Shown here: positions 44,582 to 55,505 of the stretch, piece after piece | Layout: each line of letters starts with the position of its first letter | Position numbering within the stretch: position 1 is the stretch's first letter | DNA from: Cordyceps javanica | Lineage: Eukaryota; Ascomycota; Sordariomycetes; Hypocreales; Cordycipitaceae | Length of the DNA stretch: 64,000 nt | Assembly: GCA_036850795.1 (NCBI GenBank) | Contig: JAAECO010000002.1 | Span: 372,001-436,000, forward strand | Reading direction: 5' to 3' | The notes under the pieces: model-generated | Told to the model about the DNA's origin: nothing | Database searches by the model: none | What the model saw: only the letters and a program-made list of their open reading frames with translations | Translations under genes and position numbers: made by a program

Positions 44582-45605
44582 TTAATTCTTGGAAAGCCGC
44601 GGGAAAAGTCCCAGGGCATTTCCAAAGTTGATCTTTTCTAATTCCTCTCGGTTCAATACATCGGCCTCGGCCAAATCCTTGGTGAAAAATTTGGTCGAAG
44701 CGACGGGGGCGTAGGGAAAGTCGCTCCCGTAGAGAATATGATCTGGTGAAACGAATTTTCGCAGAAGCGGCAGGGCCAGCGAAGAGTCGGTGAGCGCCAT
44801 GTCGTAGTAAAACAGCCTCGCGTTTTCCAGAAACTGCTCGCTGGTCATGGGAGAGATTCCGGCGTCCGCCATCGCAACCGCGGGACGCATCGCGATATAG
44901 GGCAAGCTGCCTCCACCGTGCGAGAGGATAATCTTGCACCTTTTGTACTTGCGGACGGTATCAGTGGTGATGAGGTCAACGGCAGTGCGCGTTGTCTCGT
45001 GGGGGTAGTCGATCACAGGCTGCGGAAGCATCTTGTTGACGGGGTTGGTATCCACCGCATGAGTTGGATGTACAAACACTACTGCAGCGCGTCGATCCAG
45101 TTCTTCCCAGATGGGGCGGATGTCGGCATGGCCAAGATAGTAGTTTGCGTCTCCGTAGCGGGTGAAGAGGGTCACTCCATCTGCCTGGAGTTCATCCAAC
45201 GCATATCGAATCTCCTCCAAGGCCGCGGCGGTGTCGAGGATGTCGGGCAGCGCCGCGAAAAACCCATATTTATCGGGAAGCTTGTCTTTGATATCTTTGG
45301 CGTACTCGTTGCATTCCCTGGCAAGCCGGGCAGCTTTGGCTCCTTTGAGAATACCTGCACCCGGCGCGGTGACCGATAGGATGGCTGTTTCGATCTCGCA
45401 GTCCGCACAAAGCTTCTGGTCAGCTTCAATGGACCAGACGGGTGTAGGGAAGCCCGAGGGATCGCCGCCACACTCCTCGAGAGCTAAATATTGATTAGCT
45501 TTACCCAAAAAACTGCTTCAAGTCAACCGTCCAGGTCGGAATGAACGTACCCTTCGTGTAAGCCGGAGGAAGAAAGTGATGATGAACGTCAATGCGTCGT
45601 GCCAT
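44582..45605 (-). CDS. Amidohydrolase-2 family (ACMSD/decarboxylase-type) enzyme
   Basis: Two exons with an intron at 45484-45550 (GTACGT...ATTTAG) encode 318 residues. The spliced N-terminus MARRIDVHHHFLPPAYTK contains the H-x-H zinc ligands and continues ALEECGGDPSGFPTPVWS. Further metal and active-site residues are in VVFVHPTHAV, ILSHGGGSLPYI and ILYGSDFPYAP (Asp). This is the aminocarboxymuconate-semialdehyde/2,3-dihydroxybenzoate/gamma-resorcylate decarboxylase superfamily: Zn- or Mn-dependent, non-oxidative decarboxylation of aromatic acids or hydrolysis of lactone-type intermediates. With a VOC dioxygenase-like gene 4 kb away and an MFS carrier 1.6 kb downstream, a role in aromatic acid breakdown is a reasonable inference. 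An AATATTTATATATT element just upstream of the ATG may be its TATA or leader. Confidence 0.9.
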
Positions 45606-46132
45606 GGGGGAAAATATTTATATATTCAAAGTTTCTGCAATGACTTACATACTTGGAGTAAGAGTATCAAGAAGAAGAGTGAGACTTTTTGCTAGCAGAG
45701 AAAAAGTGTACGGAGCTGTCTTTATACCCCGTTGCTGGCATTAGCTGGCATGAACAAATGCGGCGGCCTTTTCCCGCGGAACGATCGGAAGCTATGCGGG
45801 GATGCTAAGCGTCATAGGTCAGAGTTGCCGCGGCCGAGGAATGTCCACGGAGGCAAGGTGCTAGCAACCAGTTGTATGTTCAGACTTACCTCATGCTTGA
45901 ACTTGCCCCCAATAAAGTAGAACTATGCCGCCGGTGTTCAGAGCCATCGGTTGGGCCAGTTTTGCCCTGCTAGACGTGCCACATCGCGAGACCTTTGCTT
46001 CTTATAGCTCGGCGCGGTTGCGACTAGTATCGCAGAAGCAAGACACAATGCGACAAGGCGCTAATGGACTTGTTCCGTATGCTCCAAGATTGGCCGTAAC
46101 TGTTCCTATCTCGGCCAGCATAAAAAAAGATC
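45606..46132. other. Intergenic 0.5 kb
   Basis: Promoter of the amidohydrolase gene and 3' flank of the small two-exon gene. No further gene seen. Confidence 0.45.
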
Positions 46133-46482
46133 TCATGGGACACGGCGCGCCGAGTCTGCTGCGGCTTTCACCTTGGCGAGCGGAACATGTTCTCGGAAAC
46201 TTGCAAGCTGCTCTGGGTATTTCGCACCGAAAAGGCGATTGACGATAATGGCATGCCAATTGAGACCCATATCGATCCCATAATTGCCTGCAGTGAGGAT
46301 CTTCTTCTCTAGGCGAACAATTTTGCCTGCATAATTACACCGCATTCTAAAAAGGGCTAGGATACAATACTACGCGAATTTATCGATGTAAAGGAAACCA
46401 AGTTTTCAAGACATGAAGTAGTCTCGGATGGCATTAATCCATCCCTGAGTAGTTTACGAGTCTTACCATCTGTACCAGCCAT
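46133..46482 (-). CDS. Small two-exon protein of unknown function
   Basis: The 3' frame (46133-46326) reads as a coherent protein, with GNYGIDMGLNWHAIIVNRLFG and KYPEQLASFREHVPLAKVK, but its exon has no good start. An upstream 16-nt exon (ATG at 46482 in a CACGATGGC context) joins across a 140-bp intron (46327-46466, GTAAGA...TATGCAG) to give MAGTDGKIVRLEKKILTAG and 69 residues in total. Both splice sites are canonical and the frame closes. I recognise no family; the charged amphipathic C-terminus suggests a small soluble protein. It sits between the amidohydrolase and MFS genes and may belong with them. Confidence 0.45.
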
Positions 46483-47238
46483 CGTGATGGCAGCACAATT
46501 TTATTGCCATTGCCTGTGAGCTAGTCCAAGCTCTATCAGGATCAATGATATCATCTTACAGGGTACATGTTTCACTGGAGTAAAATGAATCAAGATTTAT
46601 TCTTTCCTTTCTCTCAAATAAACGAACGCCTTTTAGAACTTATTGCCTTGTTTGGGAATGATCCAATTGTGAATCAAGGACTGATAGACTAGCCTGTTGC
46701 CCCGATTCCGAATGAGCCTTTCATAAATTTATTAGGATCAAATAACCCCGGCAGCCTTGCGAGGCAGTCTCTGGCATAGGGGTTACACAAACTGTGTTCT
46801 TGTTTTAAATCACCTACGCGCTATCGGGTGAAACTTTCTAGACAGACATTTATAGTATGCATTTTGCACACCGACGGGTGATGGGAGGGAAATAGGGGGC
46901 ATGTGGCGCTGGTGATTGTGATATCCTGCACTGCTCCTGGGGAGTGACTATGGCAACGCTTTCAATCTTCTTTCGATTCGTTGATTTTGCGACGGAAAGC
47001 TTCCGCTAGTTCTTGGCGCCGGACAACTATTGGTGCGCCCGTCTCATGCAGCGCCTCCCGTTTCCGAGACATTCGTTTTGAGGCTTGCATGATATCTGGC
47101 ACATCGCCCCCGCATCCTCCAACTGCTTTCCCTGAGGGGGGAGGATTTCTCACTGCAACGTGGTTTTCGCATGCTGCATGGTTCATTCAGGAAAAAAGTC
47201 GTCTGCCTTTTACTTTGTCGCGGCAGTTCTGAGCAGTC
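46483..47238. other. Intergenic 0.75 kb
   Basis: Divergent promoter region of the small gene and the MFS carrier; no other gene seen. Confidence 0.45.
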
Positions 47239-49089
47239 ATGGCATCCGTGAAGAAGAGCGAGCTCCAAAATGTCCTCATTTTGGAGACGGAGCTGGCGGG
47301 GGACAGGAGCACCAGCCTGACGCCAGAGCAAAGCAAAAGACTGGTGCGCAAAATCGATCTCTAGTACGCGGCAATCCGAACAAATCGTGGCCGTTGGACT
47401 GCGATCACTAATGGATCAACCACAGCCTCATGCCGATCATGACGCTATGCTTTTGCTTCCACCTCATGGACAAGCTCGCGCTGACTTACACCTCGATTCT
47501 CGGTATCCGCGAAGACCTCTACTTGAGCGCCAGCGACTACGCCTGGGCGAATAGCATTTACTATTTCGGATACCTCGCGGCATCGTACCCAGCGGCGGTG
47601 TTGATGGTGCGCCTCCCCGTCGCGAAACTGATTGCCGCTTCGCTGTAAGTTGTAACAACATCGCGCCGTTGGAGGTTACAGAACTTTGACAGTGATGACT
47701 GCAGATTCAGCTGGGGGGGCATCGCGATGCTCACGTCCACCTGCCGCAATGCGACCGGCCTGTTGATCAACCGCTTCTTCTTGGGTGTGGCGGAGGCTCC
47801 GCTGACGGCGGGACTCACCATCATCGTGGCCATGTGGTACACGCGAGACGAGCAGCCTTTTCGACAGTCCATCTGGTATCTGGGAGGAAGCCTGGGAACT
47901 CTCATCGGCAGCTTTGTCGGTCTCGGTGTTCACAACATCCAGTCATTTCCGCCTTGGAAGGTACGTAAGCGCCGGGCTCTGGGGCAGAAAATCGGTCGCA
48001 ACGCTCGAAACTGAGACCAATGTACGTGTATAGGCATTATATCTGATACTTGGGGGCGCCACCATTGTCGCATCCGTGCTCGTATTTTACTTGCTTCCGG
48101 ATGTGCCATCTTCGGCTTGGTTTCTGAAAAAAGAGGAGCGCATCCTCGCCATTGCCAGAGTCAGCGACAACCTTACGGGCATCAAGTCAACAAATTTCAG
48201 CTGGCCTCAGCTTTGGGAGGCTCTCCGCGACGTGAATACCTGGTTGCTTGTTCTAAATCAGCTGGCACTCAACATTCCCAATGGAGGGCTTCATCCTGTG
48301 AGTGGAAATGAAAGTAACAATGCGGAGGGGCACCAGCGCGGACACGAGGCAGATGTCACGAAACAATGGTTATTGCTCATCGATATACTGACCAACACTA
48401 ACATAGTTTTTGAACATCTTTCTACGAGGTACTGGCTTCAACGAACGCGAGGTGTTTCTCCTTAACGCTTGTCAATTCCCCATTCTGTTTTTCATGAAAC
48501 TTTACGTCGGCTGGGCCAGTACACGATATAAAAACACTCGCATCTTTTGGATGATTGTCTGCCTTGTCATCAGCGCCCTGGGAGTCGTTCTGATGCGACA
48601 GCTGCCTCGGCATTTGAAATGGGGTCGCTGGGCGGGCGCTGTTCTGACCGACATGTATACGGCCAACTACGGACTGCTCGCCGCACTCACGTCTGGCAAC
48701 TTTGCCGGCTTCACGAAGAAATCCGTGGCGGCCGCTCTTGTATGTACTTTTTTTTTCTTGTCTGTCATCTGATTGGCTGGTCTGACTCGTAACTTTGTTA
48801 GATATTCGCCGCGGGCTGCGCCGGTAACATCATCGGCCCGCAGCTCTACAGCGGCTCAGAAGCACCGGCCTACCCGACAGGCTACCTTGCCATGCTGATA
48901 TGCATCATTGCTACGATTGTTATATCGGGCATCATGTTGGTGTACACTGTGTGGGAGAATAGGCGTCGTGACATGGCAACGTGCGAGACGGACACGACGA
49001 GCGACGCGACGGATATGATGGATGGCATCGTCGCAAACTTGTCTGACAAGACGGACAGGGAGATTACAAAGTTTCGTTACATTTACTAG
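47239..49089 (+). CDS. MFS transporter, anion:cation symporter (Dal5/Tna1-like) family
   Basis: Six exons (introns 47364-47425, 47645-47704, 47961-48033, 48298-48406, 48740-48801) encode 494 residues with about 12 helices. The joins rebuild the family landmarks: RKIDLYLMPIMTLCFCFHLMDKLAL at the first helix, LGIREDLYLSASDYAWANSIYYFGYL, NRFFLGVAEAPLTAGL (motif for helices 4-5), SIWYLGGSLGTLIGSF and, in the C-terminal half, GCAGNIIGPQLY. Relatives carry allantoate, nicotinate, pantothenate, biotin precursors or aromatic acids with protons across the plasma membrane. Given neighbouring catabolic-type genes, uptake of an aromatic or organic acid is a reasonable guess. N-terminal MASVKKSEL start is chosen because it precedes an acidic cytosolic leader usual for this family. 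Confidence 0.93.
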
Positions 49090-50041
49090 ATTGATTTCCC
49101 GAGGATCAGCCCATACGGCCTTTTTTGCTCTTCTTCCCGACAATGGTTTGTTGAAGAGGCGCGAGACTTTTAGCATTTCGTTGGTCTAAATCGACTATCC
49201 AAGCTGTAAATCATCGGTATACCGATACAAGCTGTCAAAACGGCGATCCGCGGTATACACATTCAAACTTTACTCATCAAAAACAATTGCTCGCAGTCTT
49301 TCTTAAATCAAAACAACCAAGCTTCTCGAATTCGCTTTTATATATCAGACTGAGTCATGTCTTTTGTGTACCGGCCGCTATCCGCCCTGCAATTCGTTTT
49401 CCACGAGCCTTCCAAGCATTGACTTGCAACTTACGATTTAGTGCTCGTACATTCCACATTGGATTTTTTTTTAAACCCTTCATTCCCAAGATACGTATCA
49501 CAATTCTACTTTTGCTACTCTCCAATCTTTTCCTCATGCATTGTCACCTCTCTCGAAACGTCGTCCACTGCCAGCGACGAGATGGGTAGCCACGCAAAAA
49601 TGATATGATTGCTGCCGAATGTCGCCAAGGCGAAGCAAGTGCCTCCAGCTCAAACTTCGATAACGTTTGTGCCCGCGGCCATGTAATATCTCGACAGTGC
49701 GCGGCAGATGAATACGACAGACCGACGTGGCAGCTCATGAAAATGGTCGCTGCTATACAACAAAGGGAGAATTGTCGACATCCAGCCATTCAAATTTGAA
49801 ATTCACTACTGCTGACCTGTCATGATATCACTTACTCCTTCAGGGTCTCTGATTTATCTTAATATAATTCTTTGCTCATATTCGGCATCTCAATACGTCT
49901 AGCGCGTCTGCAAGTAATTCGGTAGTGTCTCTCATTTTGACTATGAAAATGTTTTGTCTGATTCTAAATCTAGTTGCCGCAGTGCGCATGATTTTGTAGT
50001 ACATTTAGTGTACAAGTGGGTTCAACGGCGGCCGTAAGCCG
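49090..50041. other. Intergenic 0.95 kb
   Basis: No gene seen; T-rich and A-rich tracts. 3' flanks of two convergent genes. Confidence 0.5.
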
Positions 50042-50773
50042 CTAGACGGCCAGCATCACCGCCGCTGCGACGATACCACCGACGGCGCCGTGGGTAATAG
50101 CCGGCGCGGCATTCTTGGTAGGCGTGGCGGCCGAGCCGCTGCTGCTGCTGCTGCTGCCCCCTCCGGAGCCCGAGCCCGAACCTGCCGCCGCCGTGGAGCT
50201 CGCGCCGCTGTCCGTCTTGGTGGCCGACGCGCTGTTGCTGCTGGGCTGGGAGCCGCCCGTCTGCGACGCGGCAGCCGATTTGGACGCGGCCGAGACACGC
50301 TCAGAGTAGTCCGAGGCCGAAAAGGGAACTTTATCGATGCACTGCTGCGTCGGGATTGCCCGCTTCGCCTCGTGGCTCTTGGTCGTGGAGCAGAACGGGA
50401 AGCAGCTGTCGGTCAGATCGCCACCCACAATGTTACCGCCGCCGCCGCTGCCGCCGCTGCCAGCGCCGCTCACGATATTTACGTTGCTATGAACGCAGCA
50501 ATAGCCGTCCTTGTTGATGATGGTGCTCGAACCGTAGCAGCAGTAGCTCTTGTCTTCGCCGCCCAGTTGGTTGAAGCTCCAGCCTTGAGGGCATTCATTC
50601 TAGATGATTCTTATTAGCACATGTGCTACGACGACCTCGAGGCAGATGACTCCACGTGGGTGCTGCTTATAAGGTAGAGCGTTGAAACGTACGCCGGAGA
50701 GACTGAGTGTCGCAGCATGGGCAGCTTGCGCCAGCAACATACTGGAAGCAATGGCGAATGTAAGTCGGGTCAT
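50042..50773 (-). CDS. Secreted Cys-rich, Ser-rich, probably GPI-anchored cell-surface protein
   Basis: Two exons with an intron at 50600-50692 encode 212 residues. Residues 1-20 are a signal peptide (MTRLTFAIASSMLLAQAAHA). The mature part opens with a Cys-rich head (NECPQGWSFNQ, SYCCYGSS, GYCCVHS), then a Gly-rich linker and SCFPFCSTTKSH. A long Ser/Thr/Gly low-complexity stretch follows (residues about 120-190), suited to O-mannosylation, and the protein ends with a small-residue site and hydrophobic tail (GAVGGIVAAAVMLAV) without charged residues after it, as GPI signals do. This layout is common for fungal surface proteins of unknown function. No enzymatic motif. Confidence 0.82.
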
Positions 50774-52411
50774 GATGTAGGGTAATTTTTGTTTGTGCTA
50801 TCCTTTTGCTTGATGTTGATGGAATATTGGTAGATTCCACAATGGAAACATGCTGCGGCGGTTGCTTCCATTTATACTCGGAAGAACCTCCGATGAGGCC
50901 AAAGCTTCCCGCCAGCCGCCTGTCTGAAATAGTCTTTGTCGGTATTGACAAGGAATTGACCCTCTTTTCTGCCTTGCCTGTTGATCTGCGGACCAAGAAA
51001 CTCATCAATGTGGTGGCAAGTCCCCTCAGTCCAGTGTCTTGCCCTGCTAGCTCGATTTTAGTTTCCTATTTGGGTATTGTTGAACGATGTGTATTTTGAC
51101 GGACAACATCATTTCCACTTTACCGCGCGATTCAAGAGCGACGATCGAGCTTATAGGGCTGTCTCATTTTCCAGGTCGCGCGCATAGCAGTACCCTTGCA
51201 ACATGTGCTGCACCAGTGATGCTCTTTGTTCGCCTTTAGAGGCCACAAAAGGGAAAGCTCATGTTGTAAATGTTGTGGAGACACCGCCCTATAAGGCAAT
51301 GCGTAATTATCCACGGGCTATTCTCAGCGTCAGCGGCTGAGCGATGGTGGGTGAAAGATGGAGAATGGGGGTGCTGTGGTTGACTTGATCGACAAGGCAA
51401 GCTGGGTAGCCGATCGCCCTTGCAACTAGTCACACAACGTTGAGATCTCGCTCAAGGTGGTGCTCGAAAGGGCTTGTGCGGGTTGTTTGGCTGATTCATG
51501 CCAGTTTTCGGGCCCAATCAGTAAGTAATACTACGAGGAATCGGGCTGTTGCCACTGCCTTGGAATCAGGCCTCAAACACCCTTGAACATGTGCTTCCGT
51601 GCCTCAGACGGGTACATTCTATTTGGAACAATCTGTCACGATTTGGTATATGACAGTGGCTGATTGGCGGATTTTTCGGACGTCTTTCGGCGCCAATTAA
51701 CTCGAGCTTTCTCCAGATTCGGGCATTCGACATGTCCACCTAATAGGCTCCGGCAGAATGGGACGAGCTACGCCTCCTTTTCCTACTGCAGACACACTGG
51801 ATCACCATCTTATCGAGCATCATACACTTCTGTAACTCCTGTGCTTACAGGAGATTGTTCTTTCCATGAGTGCGTGTCAACGCCACCGCGATGATGACCG
51901 CGCGGAAACTAGTCATCGAGCTCGGTTCTCCAGCTGCGCCAAGGTAAGTGGAAATTCTTTCCCGCCTTGATGTTACAAAAAACAAGAATCTCTAGATAGC
52001 TTTGCCGGAATGCTATTACACGGCTTGCGCCCACAATGAATTCTGGATGGTTCTTGGGCGACCTTAAGTTCCTGGCACATCACTGAGCTCTGCTTCGCCG
52101 TGTTCAACTTGAATGTGCGCCGAGGTCTGCTTGGGTCCATCTTGGCCGCACAGTACCAGTTTTCCGATCTTTATCATGAAATAACTATTGCCCCGATAAA
52201 TTACGCCGTTCAAGCCTGTATCTATCAAAAGTTCCCCAAAGAAAAAAAAGACCTAGAATGGCCTGTTACGGGGGTCTAGTGCCTGACTGTCTACTAGACT
52301 CGTCTAAAAATACCTGAAGGCATACCTTCTGCGGCCATTAGATAATTACCTTTCAAGACATAGTCCATTGTGCTCAAAATCACTCGCAAACTGGCAAAGA
52401 GCACTAATCAT
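50774..52411. other. Intergenic 1.6 kb
   Basis: No gene recognised. Short frames of up to 97 codons on both strands lack motifs. It includes the promoter of the GPI-type protein and the 3' flank of the carboxylesterase. Confidence 0.5.
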
Positions 52412-54211
52412 TCATTCTGCGCCTAACATGAGTTTGTCCGCTACTTGGTAGAATAATTGAAATGCTTCATCTCTCCAGTTGTCCGGCTGTAGGTAGCTGC
52501 CATGGTCGGCGCTGAAGCCAAAGATGGTAGGGCTGCCGTTCGAGTATGCTGGCCACTTAAGGTTTTCTCCGGCAACTGGAAGAGGTTATTAGCATCCGAA
52601 AAAGCCCAAGATAGGACGCTTCCCGAGGACTCTACCTTGGTGAAAGTTGGGTGACCCCGTCACAACAAAACTGATCCACATGCGACTCATGACTGTGGCA
52701 AGCTCTTCATGTTTTCTCCGTAAGGTTGGCTTCTCCGGAAACGGATTCATATCCCATCCGACCCCTTGGAAGTTGCCAAATACATACGGGATTTCTTGAA
52801 AGTGAGCTGCCCCCGAGGTCGAGGCATTCACGATGTTGGTGACGGTGTCGAAGAAGTAACCATATGTGGAGATGTTATTCTCATTCCATTTCTGATTCGC
52901 AAAGCGCCGACCCGCGGTGAACATCATGTCGCCAAGCCATAGAGTCGCTTTACCATATCCATCACCGAACGTTGGTCCTGGATTTGGGTCAACTGTGCCC
53001 AGACTGGCGATGGAGGACGCCTTCATCTCCTCTTCGTACAGCCTCGCCCAATCTTGGATGGTCGAATCGTCTATTGGCCAACCCGATAGAGCGAGTCTCA
53101 CAAACTCGGCAAAGTCCGAGTCTGTATGGAATGGTTTTGTCATGCGGAGTTTTGTGAAAGTAGTGCCCTCGTTTCTGTTGGACCCAATTAGCAGCGGGAC
53201 TTTTAGAAATCGATTCTGCCGCAGCAGAGCCATGTTGGTATCCGGCAAGAAATCCCCGTCGGCTGTGAAATAATAAGGCACGATATTGCTCGCTTGGTTG
53301 ATGGAGGCCGCTGAAGCCTGGCGCAGACACCCCAACGCATCCGCAGCGCAGCCACATCCGGTAGTATTCAAAACCAACTGGAAATCGTCTGCCCGCTGGC
53401 TGGCGTTGCGATTCGGCGCGGCAATGAAGAAGGGGCCTCCGCTCTCCGCAATGGCCGCACGGAAAAGGCCGTCGTCACGTCCGCCGTACGCAAGAAGCTG
53501 ATATCCAATGGACACAGCGCCGGCAGATTCGCCCATGACAGTAACTCTTGAAGGGTCCCCGCCAAACTGGGCGATATTTTCTTGTACCCAGGCCAAAGCC
53601 TGGCGCTGGTCATGTAGTAAAATATTTGTGAGACCGGCTTTCTCAATGGAGGGACCGGATATCAGGCCCCAAATTCCGAGACGATAATTGAAGCTGACGA
53701 ATATGATCGGGGAGCCCATGTCAACAGCAGTCCTCACGGGGAAGGATCCGTTGTATCTCTGGTCGGCTGCGCTCCCCTCCTCCCATCCGCCACCATGAAT
53801 CCAGACGAGGACGGGTAGAGTCGAGTTCAAAGGTAGGCCTGCAGGGCGCACGATGTTGAGATACAGACAGTCTTCGCTCATGGTCGCCATACTGTTCTGA
53901 CTATAGCCCGCCAACCCTAGTGAATTCCCCATGCACCATGAGCCGTACGAATCAGCCACTTTGGTCCCATTCCAAGCTTTTGCCGGAGCAGGCAAGTCGA
54001 AGCGAAGGCTCCCCACTGGTGGTGAGGCAAACGGAATTCCTAGAAAAAGATCTTGATCGTAGTGAGGGTTGTGGTACCCTTGGATAGTACCATTCTTTAT
54101 CGCAACGACTGGTGGTGCTAGCGACGAGCTTTGAGAGGTTGGAGCAGCTGATGCTGCAGTCAGTAGTAGCCAAACAGCAAGAGAAATAGTCTCAAGAAGC
54201 CGAACGGCCAT
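52412..54211 (-). CDS. Secreted type-B carboxylesterase/lipase
   Basis: Two exons with an intron at 52576-52635 encode 579 residues; the second exon adds VAGENLKWPAYSNGSPTIFGF, the usual C-terminal block. A signal peptide (LAVWLLLTAASAAPT) starts the protein. Motifs in order: FLGIPFASPPVGSLRF, EDCLYLNIVRP, the oxyanion WIHGGGWEEGS, NYRLGIWG, DQRQALAWVQENIAQFGGDP, the nucleophile elbow VTVMGESAGAVS, acid residue in NRNEGTTF, and catalytic His in AAHFQEIPYVFG. Many N-glycosylation sites (NGT, NGS, NST, NTT, NAS) support secretion. Fungal members hydrolyse lipids, cutin-like esters or xenobiotic esters. Length and triad are intact. Confidence 0.95.
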
Positions 54212-55505
54212 TTTTTTTCTTTTATTCTTTTTGAAAATGGGGTCCTTTTGGATACAGGATGAAGACGTATAAGTGCACAGCTCATCTACAAACTTGCTTC
54301 AAACGTCGTCGGGGCCGGCTGTTTTTATAGTCTAAACGTGCGCGAATTGCTGATAGAGTCTCGTTCGATATCATACATTAACTCCACCCAATTCTCTCAG
54401 AACAAGGAAGCTTCGGAGAGTCAGAGCGTCGAGTTGAGATGTGACCACGCCGCTGAGTAATCGCTGAATGTACAATACCTACTCCGGCTTTACCGGCGCG
54501 ACTCTTCGACGGTCAACATGCTTTGACGTGCAACTGCGCCGATTGATGAACAAGCTCACGACTCAGGAGGTGCTAAAACGATGTGCGACCGAGGGTCGGT
54601 GTGCAGGAGCCCGGACAATGCTTAAAGTGGCGACGGGGGATCGCGACCATGTCTGTCCGCCGCGGAGGCGAAGTGGGCTTCTATGTGAGCCTCATCCATC
54701 ACGACATGCTTAGCAATAGCTGTCATTAACAAGTGAGGTGGCTTTAACGCCCAGTCATTCTCGAACCGACCTGATTTCAACACAATCCATGCGAGCACTT
54801 CATTTTCATTCAACCATGTCTTACCTTCGCTCCAAGTAATACCAGGGTGGAACAAAGCATTGGTTGCTATAGGGTACTTACCCGGCGGGTGACGCAAGAG
54901 GCGGCCAGAACTCAAGACAAAGCTTGCTTTTAATAAACGAAAACTACAGGCTATAAAGCCTCCTTTTAGCGACAGGCTGAGTCAATACCAGAGATCAGGC
55001 TTAAAAAAATATTACTACGCCTATTAGATACTTATGATATAAAAGTTGCACCTCGTATAATGGCTATTTGCGGGCCGTGTGTTAAACCGTACTGGCGACC
55101 AAGATACAGGGTTTGAAGAAAAGCTTGAGATATAGAATTTATCAATGAAGAAATGATTATACATTTATAAGAGGGCTACAAAAATGATCCTACATCTTAT
55201 CATCATTTTGACCTACCAACCTGGCCTCAATCTTTTCTTCTCCAACCATTAACCTTGTTCGCACTATGATCTGCTCGATCACTCGTCTTATCGGCAGATC
55301 ACTTCACAAATTCCAGTCTCATGTAGAACTACTTCAAGTGTTGCGGGATGCTATCATGTGTGATCAATTAGAATCTCATGTCTCATAATATATCGTATAC
55401 CACAGTATTGAACCGTGCTCTAGTGAAAAGTATGTACTGTGCCACCAACAAGGCACTCAGCTGTCATTACTTATCTCATTACTTATCTTTCCAGACTGCT
55501 CTCCT
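54212..55505. other. Intergenic 1.3 kb, A/T-rich, with one protein-like fragment
   Basis: A 97-codon minus-strand frame (54622-54915) reads like genuine protein in its middle (FHPGITWSEGKTWLNENEV, LLMTAIAKHVVMDEAHIEAH) but lacks an ATG and partners; it may be a gene remnant. The stretch 54950-55250 is very A/T-rich, resembling RIP-mutated or decayed repeat DNA. Confidence 0.4.
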
